Source: Paralithodes platypus (lineage: Eukaryota > Arthropoda > Malacostraca > Decapoda > Lithodidae). Taken from it: 64,000 bases of DNA. Under the pieces are notes generated by a model, which saw only the letters and a program-made list of their open reading frames with translations, had not been told where the DNA came from and made no database searches. A program made the translations under genes and the position numbers. The stretch is from the NCBI GenBank assembly GCA_032716605.1, contig CM064505.1, positions 45,760,097-45,824,096 of the forward strand, written 5' to 3'. Numbering within the stretch: the stretch's first letter is position 1; each line of letters starts with the position of its first letter. Below are positions 46,251-57,477 of this stretch, one piece after another.

Positions 46251-46438
46251 ACGACCCACACACTCGACATAAAAAGATATATAAATCACTCAAAATAAGT
46301 GACACCAACCAACCACTGTGACTTCTATATTCGGCCCCTTGACCTTTAAACCTGGTGACCGTACAGGCACACTTCATCTCGTACACAGGTACTTTCGGCC
46401 ACAGGTATTTTCGCCCGCGGTTAAATAATCTACATTAA

Positions 46439-46645
46439 CTCCTTCTGTACCTGCGACGTCTTTTAAATTTTATTCTAGCTACATTTAGACGATTTTGTGC
46501 AGATTAAGAAGGATCTGTGGTAGTGAAAATGGTTAAGTGAGATAGTTCGAAGCCTATAAATTGGTGGAAGCCCTTTTTAAACTGAATAAAATCGTCTAAT
46601 AGTAGCCAGAAGAAAGTTAAAAGACCGGCGCCGGTACAGACGGGG
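46439..46645. mobile_element. TTAA-C MITE (piggyBac-like), 207 bp
   Basis: TTAA at 46435-46438 and 46646-46649. Left CTCCTTCTGTACCTGCGACG, right CCGGCGCCGGTACAGACGGG. Confidence 0.9.
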
Positions 46646-46810
46646 TTAAATTCGACCGCATCTAGGCTTAACCTTAACCAAGCCTAACTTATTTTATCTT
46701 AACTCAACCTAATCTAACCTAACCTTACCTAAGTTAAGTTAAACCTCACCCAACTTAACACAGATGAATGTAATCCGAATCAAAACTTACCCTATTCAAG
46801 TTTATCTTAA

Positions 46811-47140
46811 GGGGAGGTATTTAGTGCGTTTCCTAGACCTCCATCAAGCTTGAAATTATACCCCCTTGACCCCCTTTCAAGATAAATTTGTACATTTTTC
46901 GGTAGAAAAATGTCCCGGCCGAAGGCCGATTCCTCTTAAATTACAGGCTCGCTATCGCTCGCCAGGAAAAAATCGACACCTAAATGGCACGAAAAATCTT
47001 AAAAGTGACATAAATGGGGCGAAAGTTCTTAAAATCGTCAAACTAATGGGGCGAACGTCTTAAAATCTCAAAATCAATGGGGTTAAACATGAGGGAGAAA
47101 GGGATCCAGAAAAAAAAATCCCTCGAGTGGAAATCTCCCC
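46811..47140 (+). mobile_element. TTAA-G element, 330 bp, near-consensus copy
   Basis: TTAA at 46807-46810 and 47141-47144. Left GGGGAGGTATTTAGTGCG; GGCTCGCTATCGCTCGCCAG; internal units AATGGGGCGAAAGTTCTTAA and AATGGGGCGAACGTCTTAAA; right GGAAATCTCCCC. Confidence 0.92.
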
Positions 47141-47179
47141 TTAACCCAATCACACCTAACCTAACCTAAACTGCCTTAA

Positions 47180-47297
47180 CCACTTCTGCACCGGCGACGT
47201 CCTTTACATTATATTCTAATTATTCTTAGACGATTTTGTACAGTTTAAGAAAGATCTGTGGTAGTGAATAAAAGAGTGAATAAAATAGTGGATAAAT
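47180..47297. mobile_element. TTAA-C MITE, left half, running into the 33-bp array
   Basis: TTAA at 47176-47179, CACTTCTGCACCGGCGACGT, TTAGACGATTTTGTACAGTT, then GATCTGTGGTAGTGAATAAA grades into GTGAATAA repeats. No right half found. Confidence 0.75.
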
Positions 47298-48257
47298 AAC
47301 ATGAATAATAGAATGAACATTGGTGTGAATAACATGAATAATAGAATGAACATTGGTGTGAATAACATGAATAATAGAATGAACATTGGTGTGAATAACA
47401 TGAATAATAGAATGAACATTGGTGTGAATAACATGAATAATAGAATGAACATTGGTGTGAATAACATGAATAATAGAATGAACATTGGTGTGAATAACAT
47501 GAATAATAGAATGAACATTGGTGTGAATAACATGAATAATAGAATGAACATTGGTGTGAATAACATGAATAATAGAATGAACATTGGTGTGAATAACATG
47601 AATAATAGAATGAACATTGGTGTGAATAACATGAATAATAGAATGAACATTGGTGTGAATAACATGAATAATAGAATGAACATTGGTGTGAATAACATGA
47701 ATAATAGAATGAACATGGTGTGAATAACATGAATAATAGAATGAACATTGGTGTGAATAACATGAATAATAGAATGAACATTGGTGTGAATAACATGAAT
47801 AATAGAATGAACATTGGTGTGAATAACATGAATAATAGAATGAACATTGGTGTGAATAACATGAATAATAGAATGAACATTGGTGTGAATAAACATGAAT
47901 AATAGAATGAACATTGGTGTGAATAACATGAATAATAGAATGAACATTGGTGTGAATAACATGAATAATAGAATGAACATTGGTGTGAATAACATGAATA
48001 ATAGAATGAACATTGGTGTGAATAACATGAATAATAGAATGAACATTGGTGTGAATAACATGAATAATAGAATGAACATTGGTTGTGAATAACATGAATA
48101 ATAGAATGAACATTGGTGTGAATAACATGAATAATAGAATGAACATTGGTGTGAATAACATGAATAATAGAATGAACATTGGTGTGAATAACATGAATAA
48201 TAGAATGAACATTGGTGTGAATAACATGAATAATAGAATGAACATTGGTGTGAATAA
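47298..48257. repeat. 33-bp minisatellite, about 29 units
   Basis: Unit AACATGAATAATAGAATGAA + CATTGGTGTGAAT, almost invariant; single-base indels near 47711, 47891 and 48083. The length is a multiple of three without stops, giving long false open frames on both strands (up to 370 codons on the minus strand). Confidence 0.98.
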
Positions 48258-48271
48258 TGGAGTTTTATTAA

Positions 48272-48436
48272 GGGGAGATAAATTATCGACTTGAGGGATT
48301 TTTTTCTGGACCCCTTTCTCCCTCATGTTTAGCCCCATTGCTTTTGAGATTTTAAGACAGTCGCCCCAGAAAGGGGCTCAAGGGGGTGTAATCTTAATCT
48401 TGATGGATATCTAGAGACCAAACTAAAAACCTCCCC
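48272..48436 (-). mobile_element. TTAA-G element, internally deleted (165 bp)
   Basis: TTAA at 48268-48271 and 48437-48440. Both termini are intact (GGGGAGATAAATTATC, ACCTCCCC) but the core is deleted at GACAGTCGCCCCAGAAAGGG. Confidence 0.88.
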
Positions 48437-48440
48437 TTAA

Positions 48441-48600
48441 TAGAGTGAATAATATTGACTAATAGTGATTAAGTGTGAATAATAGTGAATACTAGAGTGA
48501 ATAACATAGTGAATACAAGAGTGAATAACATAGTGAATAACAGTGAATAAAAGAGTGAATAACATAGTGAATACTAGAGTGAAAAACATAGTGAATAAAC
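48441..48600. repeat. Degenerate GTGAATAA-type tandem repeat
   Basis: Units AGAGTGAATAACATAGTGAA repeat imperfectly. Same seed motif as the left edge of the 33-bp array, separated from it by the inserted TTAA-G element. Confidence 0.8.
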
Positions 48601-48701
48601 CAATACTGTATTGAAGTCTTCTTCACTTTAGGCTGGCTTTCTTTAGCAGTCAGCCAAGTGAGCATAACGTGTGCCAAGCCAGTGTGGCACAAGTGGCTAC
48701 G

Positions 48702-48751
48702 TGTGTGTGTGTGTGTGTGCGTGTGTGTGTGTATGTGTGTGTGTGTATGCG
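48702..48751. repeat. (GT)n microsatellite, interrupted
   Basis: About 50 bp GT with GC and AT interruptions. Confidence 0.95.
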
Positions 48752-49071
48752 GGCACTAACACACACGGCACACCTAAAATAGATCCAGAAAACACACACA
48801 CACGTACACACACATAAACACACATGCGGGTTTTGGCACGGGTGACATTAGAGGCCCAAAATAGACCCATAGCTAAACAAAAAATATATATAAACTTTGT
48901 TGAAAATAGGGGCTGACAGGAAGATCACTGCACCTTATTACGTTTGAAAATAACACAGAGACAAATACAGACATGCACATAAATTACAAACACACACACA
49001 CACATTTTTGTATTTCTCTAAACACACAAGAGATGAAAAGAAATAAAGCATACAAAATCAGCAGTTCTAAA

Positions 49072-49436
49072 GGGATTTTTTCTAGACCCCATTCTCCCTA
49101 ATTTTTGCCCCATTAGTTTTGAGGTTTGAAGACGTTCGTTCAATCAATTTGGCTGTTTTAAGACCTTACGCCTCATTTCTTTGTCAATTTTAAGATTTTT
49201 CGTGCCATTTAGGTGTCGATATTTCATTCCTAGCGAGCGATAGCGAGCATGCAATATAGCAGGAGCCGGTCTTCGGCCGGGGCATTTTTGTTACCAAAAA
49301 ATGCAAAAACTTACCTCGAGGGTGGGTTTTTTTTTTTGTTTTTTTTGTTTTTTTTTTTAAAGACTAATGGAAGTGTACGTTGGAAACTAAATAAATAAAT
49401 AAGTAAATATATAAATAAATAAATAATTCCCCTTAA
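49072..49436 (-). mobile_element. TTAA-G element, decayed
   Basis: Reverse core GAGCGATAGCGAGCATGCAA, TTCGTGCCATTTAGGTGTCG; ends CCCCTTAA at 49431-49438; contains T-rich and AAAT-rich expansions. Confidence 0.75.
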
Positions 49437-49617
49437 TAATTTGTTTACGATGAGAAACTTATGAGCAGTGAGTGTGAGAGTAGCAAAGTGGCAGATACAA
49501 TATATAAAGCTATGTAAGCATGACCTCATATAATAAAGTATAGTTGTATTGTAAGACTAATGGGTATTAAGGTCACTCCTAGAGGGGTATTTAACTGGGT
49601 ATAAACAATGTATTTAT

Positions 49618-49618
<1 letters not shown>

Positions 49619-49667
<49 letters not shown>
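49619..49667. repeat. (TC)n microsatellite
   Basis: About 48 bp. Confidence 0.98.
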
Positions 49668-49671
<4 letters not shown>

Positions 49672-49778
49672 TATATACAGTATATTATACTATATATATA
49701 CTGCAATGTATATATACATTATAATTAGTTAGCTATCAATGGGAGGTGGACTAAACGAATCAACTGTACTGTATTGTG

Positions 49779-50293
49779 GGCGGGTGCCCAACCCCGAAAG
49801 GGGTTGAAATAGGGGAGCTATCCCCGCGCCTAAGGCGGCTTTCTAGGGCCTTTCCTAGCTGATGCTGAGAGGATTGGGTTCTAGTCATGTGGTGATGGGC
49901 TGGTCTATCAGAGTGAGAACTGAGCGATCTCTGCCATACCCATAGCTTACTCTGACTGTTCCTTTTACTTATATATTTTCTAGATCTCAAGTGACGGCGT
50001 CTCTTCCGTGGATTGACCCCCCAATCTACCATGATTGGAAGCCAAAGCGTCACATTTTTTCTTTTGTCCCTCAACTTTCTCTTCATAATTGCTGAGGGGC
50101 ACAGGGCCCTGGGTGGGGCTTTGGTTTCCCGGGCGTTTCCGCACCCTCCTTAGCTCCCCGCCATGGAGTGGCTTCGGTTACCCAGGCTTTATTGTGGTCG
50201 GCAGGGAGGGTTCTTTGGGGGCGCTCTATTATGGCCTTGGCCTTATTCGGGGCCTTGGGGCTGTTCGGCCAGGCAGCTTGAGGAACAACAACA
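49779..50293 (+). mobile_element. 515-bp (AAC)n-tailed retroelement with target duplication
   Basis: Flanked by ACTGTATTGTG at 49768-49778 and 50294-50304. Starts GGCGGGTGCCCAACCCCG and ends GGCCAGGCAGCTTGAGGAAC then AAC repeats. The last 60 bp resemble the 3' end of the LINE at 767-2745. No RT domain. It could be a SINE-like partner or a 5'-truncated relative of that LINE. Confidence 0.85.
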
Positions 50294-50656
50294 ACTGTAT
50301 TGTGTATATAGATCTTGGTACACTCGGATGCCATAGTCTCTAAATATTCGTCGGCTTCATATATTTCTAACTATGGAAGTGTATCTAGGGAAACGAATTT
50401 ATGAATATAATTTTCTATACAGCAACTACAACATTATATACACTATTTATTGAACAGTAAGTTATACCCCAAAAACAACCCAGATAGTTATAATTGTATT
50501 AACAAAAACATAGGGAATCCTGGAATTCTTATGAGTGGGCTAGAGACTGTACCTACATACTTTGGCCAACAACCGAACCGTAACCAAGACAACAACAGGG
50601 TTATCTACCTTGGGATCGAACGTCGGTGGTACTGCTCTGGAGGAGGGAGGGAAAAT

Positions 50657-50729
50657 AAGGGGAAAAAAAAAGGAAAAAAAAAAAAAAAAAAAAAAAAAAA
50701 CAGAGTGCGGCGAAAAAAAAAAAAAAAGG
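50657..50729. repeat. A-rich homopolymer tract
   Basis: A9, A28 and A15 runs; a likely weak spot in the assembly. Confidence 0.9.
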
Positions 50730-50859
50730 CCGAAAATCACCGCTAAGAATCGAGCCTGTTGGGTTACCCAAACACCTAAAACAGCTCTGTCTCGTAAATG
50801 TGAACCAACCAAAAAACTAAAGAAAACTTAAACAACCAAGTTGCACCAAAAAAAACAAA

Positions 50860-51590
50860 CAAGAAGAAGATGCAGAGCGGAGATAGAATAGAGCGTAGAG
50901 AGAGAAGAAGAGCGAGAGAGAGTAGGTCAGATGAGAGAGGAGAGGAGAGAGAGCTAGCGCAGAGAAGTAGAGAGAGTCGAGAAAGAGAGAGGAGAGAGAG
51001 AGAGCGAGGAGAGCAGAGTAATAGAGAGAAGAGAGAGAGAAAAGAGAGAGAGAGAGGATCGAGAAAGGAGAAGAGGAGAGAGATGAGAGAGAGAGAGAGT
51101 CGAGCGAAGAGAGAGAGATAATAGGAGAGAGAGAAAGGAGAGAAAGAGCGGAGAGCGAGTAGAGAGATAGAAGAGAGGTAGAGATAGATAATAGATTATA
51201 GATCTAGATAGAGAGGGATGCGGATCGCTTCTTATCGCGAGCTCTATCTCGATTCCTCTTCTCCTCTCTCGATCTCTTTCTCTATCGTCTCCTATCTCTT
51301 CTTCCCTCCAATATGCTCTCTCTCTCTCTTTCCTCCTCTCGCTCTCTCTCTTCTCTCCTCTCTCTCCCTCTCGCTTTCTCTCTCTCTCATTCTCTCTCTG
51401 CGCTCTCTCTCATCCTCTCTCTCTATCTCTCTCTCTCTCTCTCTGTCTCTCCTTCCTCCCTCTCTATTCTTCTCCTATCTCTTTCTCTCGCTCGCTCGCT
51501 CTCTCTCTCTCTCTCCTCTTCTCTCCCTTCTTCTCCTTCTCTTCTCCATCTCTAGCTCTCCATCTCTCTTCTCTCTCTCTCTCTCGTGGG
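50860..51590. repeat. Irregular purine (GA) tract switching to pyrimidine (CT) tract
   Basis: 50880-51215 is almost all A/G with scattered C/T; 51235-51590 is almost all C/T. The changeover lies near 51215-51235 (GGATGCGGATCGC). The irregularity differs from the clean GA and CT runs elsewhere in the window. Confidence 0.9.
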
Positions 51591-53798
51591 GGATTCCATA
51601 ATACGAGGAACATTGGTCGAAGAGTTCTGCGACAGAGTCCCAAAATCAACGAAAAAGATTTTGCATCCCAGGAGCTGGACTGGACGACATTGTGGAAGCC
51701 TTCGACGATACCACAAAGGATGCAAATTGAATAATACCATTTTTGTCATCCATGCTGGTTCAAATGACGTCATGCGCACCAGATCCGAAGAGTTGATGGA
51801 GAAATATCGCAAGATGATACAGAACTACAAAAACAAGTCAAGGAATATTCATCATCTCAGGACATTCTCACCAAGTATCGACGCACCTGACAAATTCTAC
51901 GACAAGGCCTTTCAGCACAAAATAGCCGACTAAAACATTTGTGTATGAGGGAAGAAGTTGACTTAATCAAACGATGGGACAAATTCTACAACCAGCTTAC
52001 TCTGTTCCGCAAGGATGGCACTCATCTAAACCCTGTGGGTTCAGGCACGCATGGGTAGTCTCCTACACGAAGCAGTCCGCAGCCATGGATCAAAAAAAGC
52101 CATCCGAGAAAGAAGCAGCAGTGACATTAAATCATCCAACGCCAAGAAAAAAAACAGAGGGCAACCGAGGACCACCAGCGATAAGGAACGAAGACAGCGA
52201 GGACCGAGGACAGCCATTGAACATAAATGTAGATCCGACAAGAACCAAAAATATTATTAAAGACCGTTCCGCGAGTTCTAAAATAACTAATTTAAAGGTT
52301 TCGTATGCAAACGCTCGTAGCATACGCAATAAATTTTGAGATTTAGAGGAGATAGTGTTTACCCAGAAAATTCTGATGTGATTGGCATAACAGAATCTTG
52401 GCGCACTACAGAAGATCGAGACTTTTTAGCAGAGTATTCACTTCCCGGTTATGTAATGGTTGAGGAAAAGCCGAATACATCGAAATGGACGGTGGCGTTG
52501 TACTTTATATCAACAGAAAGTCTTAAACCCTACCCTCTTGTCAAAACCTCAAATTGTGAACGTCGACGCATCTTTTGTGCTAATAAAGAATAATAAAGGT
52601 TACCAAAATAATTACTTGCATTAATATACAGACCCTCCAGCTCAATCAGTGCAAACTTGACCGAGAACTTTACGAAACAAATTGCAGATGTAAGTAACTA
52701 CCAATATACCGTAATTTTTGGGGGACTTTAATTTACCTGTGACCAAATGGGGGCGATACTCTTACTTCACACTCGGGACATGACTTGTATACGAACTTGC
52801 AAGAGAGTGCGCTCTATCAATTTGTTGGAACGCCGACCCGTGTGGTGGTATAACGTTCTTGACATTGTACTTGCAACAAAAAGAAGAATTAATAGAGAAT
52901 TTGAATGTTGGTGATGAATTCAGTAACAGCGACCAGCCAGCGTACGATAACACTTTCACTTTAAAGTGTACTAGTAACGAACCAACTAGTAGCATCGAAA
53001 AAGTCCACTAAATTTCAAGAAAGCAAACTTCCATAAACTTAGAGCTATGTTTAAAGAAACTGACTGGAGCTTTTTACATTCAAAATAACGACAATAAATA
53101 CATCTTGGAAAGTTATTCGAAGACCATATTACCTAAAAGCAGTGCAAGACTGCCTACCATCAAAAACTCGGCGTCCAGGCCATACTAATAAGCCCAAAGG
53201 GTGGAATATAAAGCTATTTCAAACTGCCTGCTTGCTAAAACAATGTGCTACTGATAGATTAAAATCCTCACAAAATTGACGAAGAACCGATGAAATTTGT
53301 AGAGCTACGACGCAAAGGCCAAAAAGTTAAGTAAGCAAAGTTCAAAAACGACCCTGAGAGTTACAGATTGAGAATCAAAGTGAGTTCAACAAACCCGCAG
53401 AATTATATAGTTATATCAGAAAGAAAAAAGTTGTTACTTAAACTGTTGGACCGTCTCGTCGATGAAAATGGAGACTTACCAAAGACGAAGAACAAATGGA
53501 CGTAATGCCCTCAATACCTTCTTTGCATCAGTTTTTACAACAGAAGACCTCAGTGATATCCCTACACCATCGCCGATTCAGATTGCTAATTCAGATGTTC
53601 TAAGCCACTATTCAACGTTACAGAGAGAAAAGTATTGAATTGTTTAGAAGAAAATCAAGGTAAATAAAACTGCTCTGGACCTGATACAAATCTCGCCTAG
53701 AGTTCTACAGGAAAGTAAGGATGAGCTCGCTAAACCACTGACATTACTATTCAATAAATCCTTGCAGTCTGGAACTATTGCCCGATCAGTGGAAGCTA
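51590..53798 (+). pseudogene. CR1-type LINE: ORF1 SGNH domain, endonuclease, start of RT, many frameshifts
   Basis: Three parts in order. (1) A SGNH/GDSL hydrolase as in CR1 ORF1: GDSIIRG (about 51588), VIHAGSNDV (about 51748) and DGTHLNP (about 52012), the three catalytic blocks. (2) AP endonuclease: YANARSIRNKF (52303), DVIGITESW (52377), ALIYRPSSS (52618), GDFNLP (52724, one extra G) and NSDQPA (52923). (3) RT start: PRVLQESKDELAKPLTLLFN and KSLQSGTIARSVEA up to the gap. Reading it requires many frame changes, mostly single-base. Some or all may be assembly errors rather than decay. Confidence 0.85.
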
Positions 53799-53898
53799 NN
53801 NNNNNNNNNNNNNNNNNNNNNNNNNNNNNNNNNNNNNNNNNNNNNNNNNNNNNNNNNNNNNNNNNNNNNNNNNNNNNNNNNNNNNNNNNNNNNNNNNN
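53799..53898. other. Assembly gap of 100 N
   Basis: Exactly 100 N, the usual placeholder for unknown length. It falls within the RT of the CR1 LINE. Confidence 1.
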
Positions 53899-54101
53899 AC
53901 AATACCAACAAGAAACCACAGTAAGGTTTCATACAATCTTACATAAAAAAAGTAAAGTAAGAAAGAAAGTTCAATAGTAAATTATACCCAACCGGACCAA
54001 CCTTGTGTAAAGGTGGAAATGATGAGAGAGAGAAGAGAGAAGAGAGGAGAGGAGAGAGAACGAGAGAGAAGAGATGAGAGAGAGAGAGGAGAGGGAGAGG
54101 G

Positions 54102-54106
<5 letters not shown>

Positions 54107-54195
<89 letters not shown>
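54107..54195. repeat. (GA)n microsatellite
   Basis: About 88 bp pure GA, preceded by an irregular GA lead-in from 54020. Confidence 0.98.
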
Positions 54196-54198
<3 letters not shown>

Positions 54199-54534
54199 TT
54201 TCCATACCAATATTAGACAAGCAAAATTACGAGGAAATTTGCTATTCGAATCTTACACCTACCCTCAGAAAAAATTAAACAGGATACACAACCCAAAATA
54301 AATATGATTTTCCAAAGCAATGTCTCCCTAGGAATATCATGTTCACATATGCTTAGAATGTGTTTGAATTTGCAGTCGTATTAACACACACACATAAAAA
54401 ATCCTTATTAGCATTAACTCGCTGAAGCCGCGTAATTTTGGAAATATTTGCAGAACACAATGATTATATAATGGTATACAATTTTCACTTCAGGGAGAGA
54501 AAGCTTGGACGACCTAAGGGGCTGGTTGATGGTA

Positions 54535-54700
54535 TAGATTTTGGTATCTTTCGAATATTTGAACTTTTAATGCCAAGTTCTGAAGCATTTGGGCTGTAAT
54601 ATAGCCTTGTACTGTCTCATTAGCATTAGATAATGATTCAAATAGGTGCTTCGCCATTTATGCTCTTGACTGTACAAATTATTAATCAGTGCACTTGGAA
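54535..54700 (+). repeat. Interspersed repeat (CCAAGTTCTGAAGCA family)
   Basis: GCCAAGTTCTGAAGCATTTG and CAAATAGGTGCTTCGCCATT; partner of 34233-34395. Confidence 0.65.
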
Positions 54701-54944
54701 TCCATGTGAAATAACATGTACAGATTCCAGGTTTGTGTAATATCGATATGCTCACTATAGCCTGTTTTTTTTGTTTTTTTCAGCTGGCGGTAAATTGCCA
54801 TGTTTCATCTTCGATTATTTGGCTATTACACATTTTGCATAACCATTAATTAACAATTAATGTTTTCGATATGATGTGATGCAGAAACATATCGGTTTTA
54901 AATTTGTTCATTCATTATATATAATCTAATCAATTAAGTTCACT

Positions 54945-55062
54945 CCCAACCCCAAACACCTCTCAATGAAATTAGTGAAAGCATGCATTCCTTCCGGGAT
55001 TCGAATCTGGGATACCACAAGCAGATCTTAAACACTCTAACCATTACACCACCGAGACAGTT
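54945..55062 (-). mobile_element. tRNA-derived SINE
   Basis: Minus strand: GGTGTAATGGTTAGAGTG, CAGATTCGAATCCCGG, then CACTAATTTCATTGAGAGG. Confidence 0.8.
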
Positions 55063-55303
55063 GAAGGTTAAGTATAAGACAACGTATAATATCCATTTAT
55101 CGACTACTGGATATCAATCTAAACATGTACAGTACTCAGACCCAACTGCACACTGAATAGCCTAATGTTTATGAGAGAGGAAGAAAACAATTTATGGGGT
55201 ACAGATCTCAAAGGACCAACCTCCCTACAAAGGGATTCAAAATACCGTAAACTGGATAAAAACCGACTACAGTACCGGTATATCAGAAGACAATCAAAGT
55301 TAA

Positions 55304-55508
55304 CCCCTTCTGTACCGTCGATATTATTTGAATTATATTTTGGCTACTACTAATCGATTTTGTTCAGCTTAGGAAGGATCTTTAGCAATTATAAGGCACC
55401 GAACTATCTCAATCGACCTTTGTATACCACAGACCCTTCCTGAGCTTTATAAAATCGTATAAATATAGGTAGAATATAATATAGCAGACGTCGCTGATTC
55501 AGAAAGGG
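55304..55508. mobile_element. TTAA-C MITE (piggyBac-like)
   Basis: TTAA at 55300-55303; left CCCCTTCTGTACCGTCGATA, right GACGTCGCTGATTCAGAAAG; right TTAA mutated to TTGA. Confidence 0.8.
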
Positions 55509-55597
55509 TTGAAGACTATACGAGGCAGACTGGGCCATAATTCTTCCCCACCCCCATCACGTCACTGCTATGGGACGAGAAGACGTGACAGTACGAG

Positions 55598-56046
55598 AAC
55601 ACCACCACCACACACACCCCAAACCACCATCCCCACCACCACACACACCCCAAACCACCATCCCCACCACCACACACCACCACCACCACCACACACACCC
55701 GAAACCACCATCCCCACCACCACACACACCCCAAACCACCATCCCCACCACCACACACCTCCACCACCCCCACACACACCCCAAACCACCATCCCCACCA
55801 CCACACACACCCCAAACCACCATCCCCACCACCACACACCACCACCACCACCACACACACCCCAAACCACCATCCCCACCACCACACACACCCCAAACCA
55901 CCATCCCCACCACCACCACCACCACACACACCCCAAACCACCATCCACCACCATCACACAACACCACCACCACCATCACACACACCACTACCACCCCCCC
56001 CCCCCCAAACCACCATCCCCACCACACACCACCACCACCACACACC
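55598..56046. repeat. 31-bp and CAC-rich minisatellite
   Basis: Unit CCATCCCCACCACCACACAC + ACCCCAAACCA, with variable CACCAC stretches and C12 at 55996-56007. Open frames here (Thr/Pro/His-rich) follow from the repeat. Confidence 0.95.
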
Positions 56047-56144
56047 AAGGCTCCTTTATCAGTTCGCCAGAAACACAACCTATTTTTCCAGCACCTTTCA
56101 ATCGGCATATTTAAGGCGAGATTGTATTATACATATTTTTTTTT

Positions 56145-56326
56145 TTTTTTTTTTTTATATCTAAATAATACTTACTTATTGGTTTTTAAGTTTCCTCCGT
56201 AAACCTTCATCAAGCTTTAAAATAAATACCCCTATGATCACCCTTTGATATAAATGTGTGCATTTTTCGTAGAAAAATGTGTCGCGCCGAAGGTCGGTGC
56301 CTCCTTTATTGCAGGCTCGCTATCTT

Positions 56327-56328
<2 letters not shown>
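56145..56328 (+). mobile_element. TTAA-G element, 3' half lost at a (TG)n tract
   Basis: TAAGTTTCCTCCGTAAACCT, GTGCATTTTTCGTAGAAAAA, GCAGGCTCGCTATCTTTCG, then TG repeats. Confidence 0.7.

Positions 56329-56407
<79 letters not shown>
56329..56407. repeat. (TG)n microsatellite
   Basis: About 79 bp; followed by a degenerate TG-rich stretch at 56470-56660. Confidence 0.98.
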
Positions 56408-56408
<1 letters not shown>

Positions 56409-56870
56409 CCAGATGTATACATGTAGGAATGAACGTGGGCGTGCAAGTATGTGCTCGATTTGGTAGATGTGCATGTGTGTGTGTGTGTGTGTGTGTATGT
56501 GTAGGTATGAGTGTGCGGGTTTGCGCGTGTCTGCATGTGTGTGTATAGGTGTTTGTGTATGTGCATATGTGTTTGTACGTGCATATGTGTTTGTATGTGC
56601 ATATGTGTTTGTATGTGTATATGTGTGTGTGTGTGTGTGTGTATGTGTGTGGGCGTGATGGAGAGGGTGTTCTAACTAAGGTTGTGTTGTTGTGGGCGGG
56701 GTGGGCGTTGGCACTGTAACTATGTAGTGCTGGTGGTGGTGCTGGTGGTGGTGGATCTTTGGGTTGGAGAGTCTTACAAGGAAGTGACCCTCAGCAGTAT
56801 TTGAGAGTATGTGTTCTGTTTACTCACTCACTCTCACACATACTCACTCTCTCTCTCTATATATATATAT

Positions 56871-57477
56871 ATCAATAACATCGAGTAACCTAAAACCGAG
56901 TCAACAATGTTCAGAAGTTGTTAAGAAGGCAAACAAAATAATTGGCTTTATAGGCAGGTCATTTGAGCATAAATCCAAAGAAGTTATCCTAACCCTTTAC
57001 AATTCCTTAGTCCGCCCTCTTCTGGAATACTGCGTTCAATGCTGGTGCCCTTATTACCAAAAAGATATAAACAAGCTAGAACGAGTTCAACGTAGAGTTA
57101 CCAAAATGATACCTAGCCTAAAGAACAAACCATACGAAGACCGTCTTAGAGAATTAAATATATTTCCTTTAACCCAGCGCAGATTAAGAAGTGACTTAAT
57201 TCAAGTGTTCAAAATCATCAAAGGCATCGACAATATGAACTGTAGTAAGTACTTCACTATCGACCAATCTAATTACACGCGGGGAAACGGTTGCAAAATT
57301 ATTGGTAAATCTTTTAACTCACACGAATCTAAGAATTTCTTCTTCAATCGAGTTGTCAACTTGTGGAATGGGCTTCCCCGAGACGTTATAGACTGCAGCA
57401 CCGATGATTCATTTACACACCGCTTAGACAAATATCTCGCATCAAACCCGCGACTGACTGCGTTTGTAAGTGAATAA
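56871..57477 (+). pseudogene. CR1-type LINE, RT thumb and C-terminus
   Basis: About 200 codons open to the stop: SSNLKPSQQCSEVVKKANKI, EVILTLYNSLVRPLLEYCVQ, CWCPYYQKDINKLERVQRRV, TKMIPSLKNKPYEDRL, then LWNGLPRDVID and FTHRLDKYLAS. This is the standard CR1/L2 RT C-terminal region. The 5' end is cut at a TA repeat, so the catalytic motifs are missing. It may be the same family as 51590-53798 but is separated from it by 3 kb of other repeats. Confidence 0.88.

Noticed and set aside
47226..48338. 370-codon minus-strand open frame and several plus-strand frames
   Set aside because: They are translations of a 33-bp repeat that lacks stops in several frames; no signal, no codon bias and frame breaks coincide with repeat indels.
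51586..51933. Host GDSL esterase gene
   Set aside because: It is followed on the same strand by LINE endonuclease and RT motifs, which identifies it as CR1 ORF1.
55509..56202. Pro/Thr/His-rich frames of about 200 codons and Gly/Val/Trp-rich frames on the other strand
   Set aside because: Direct translations of the CAC/CCA minisatellite on both strands.
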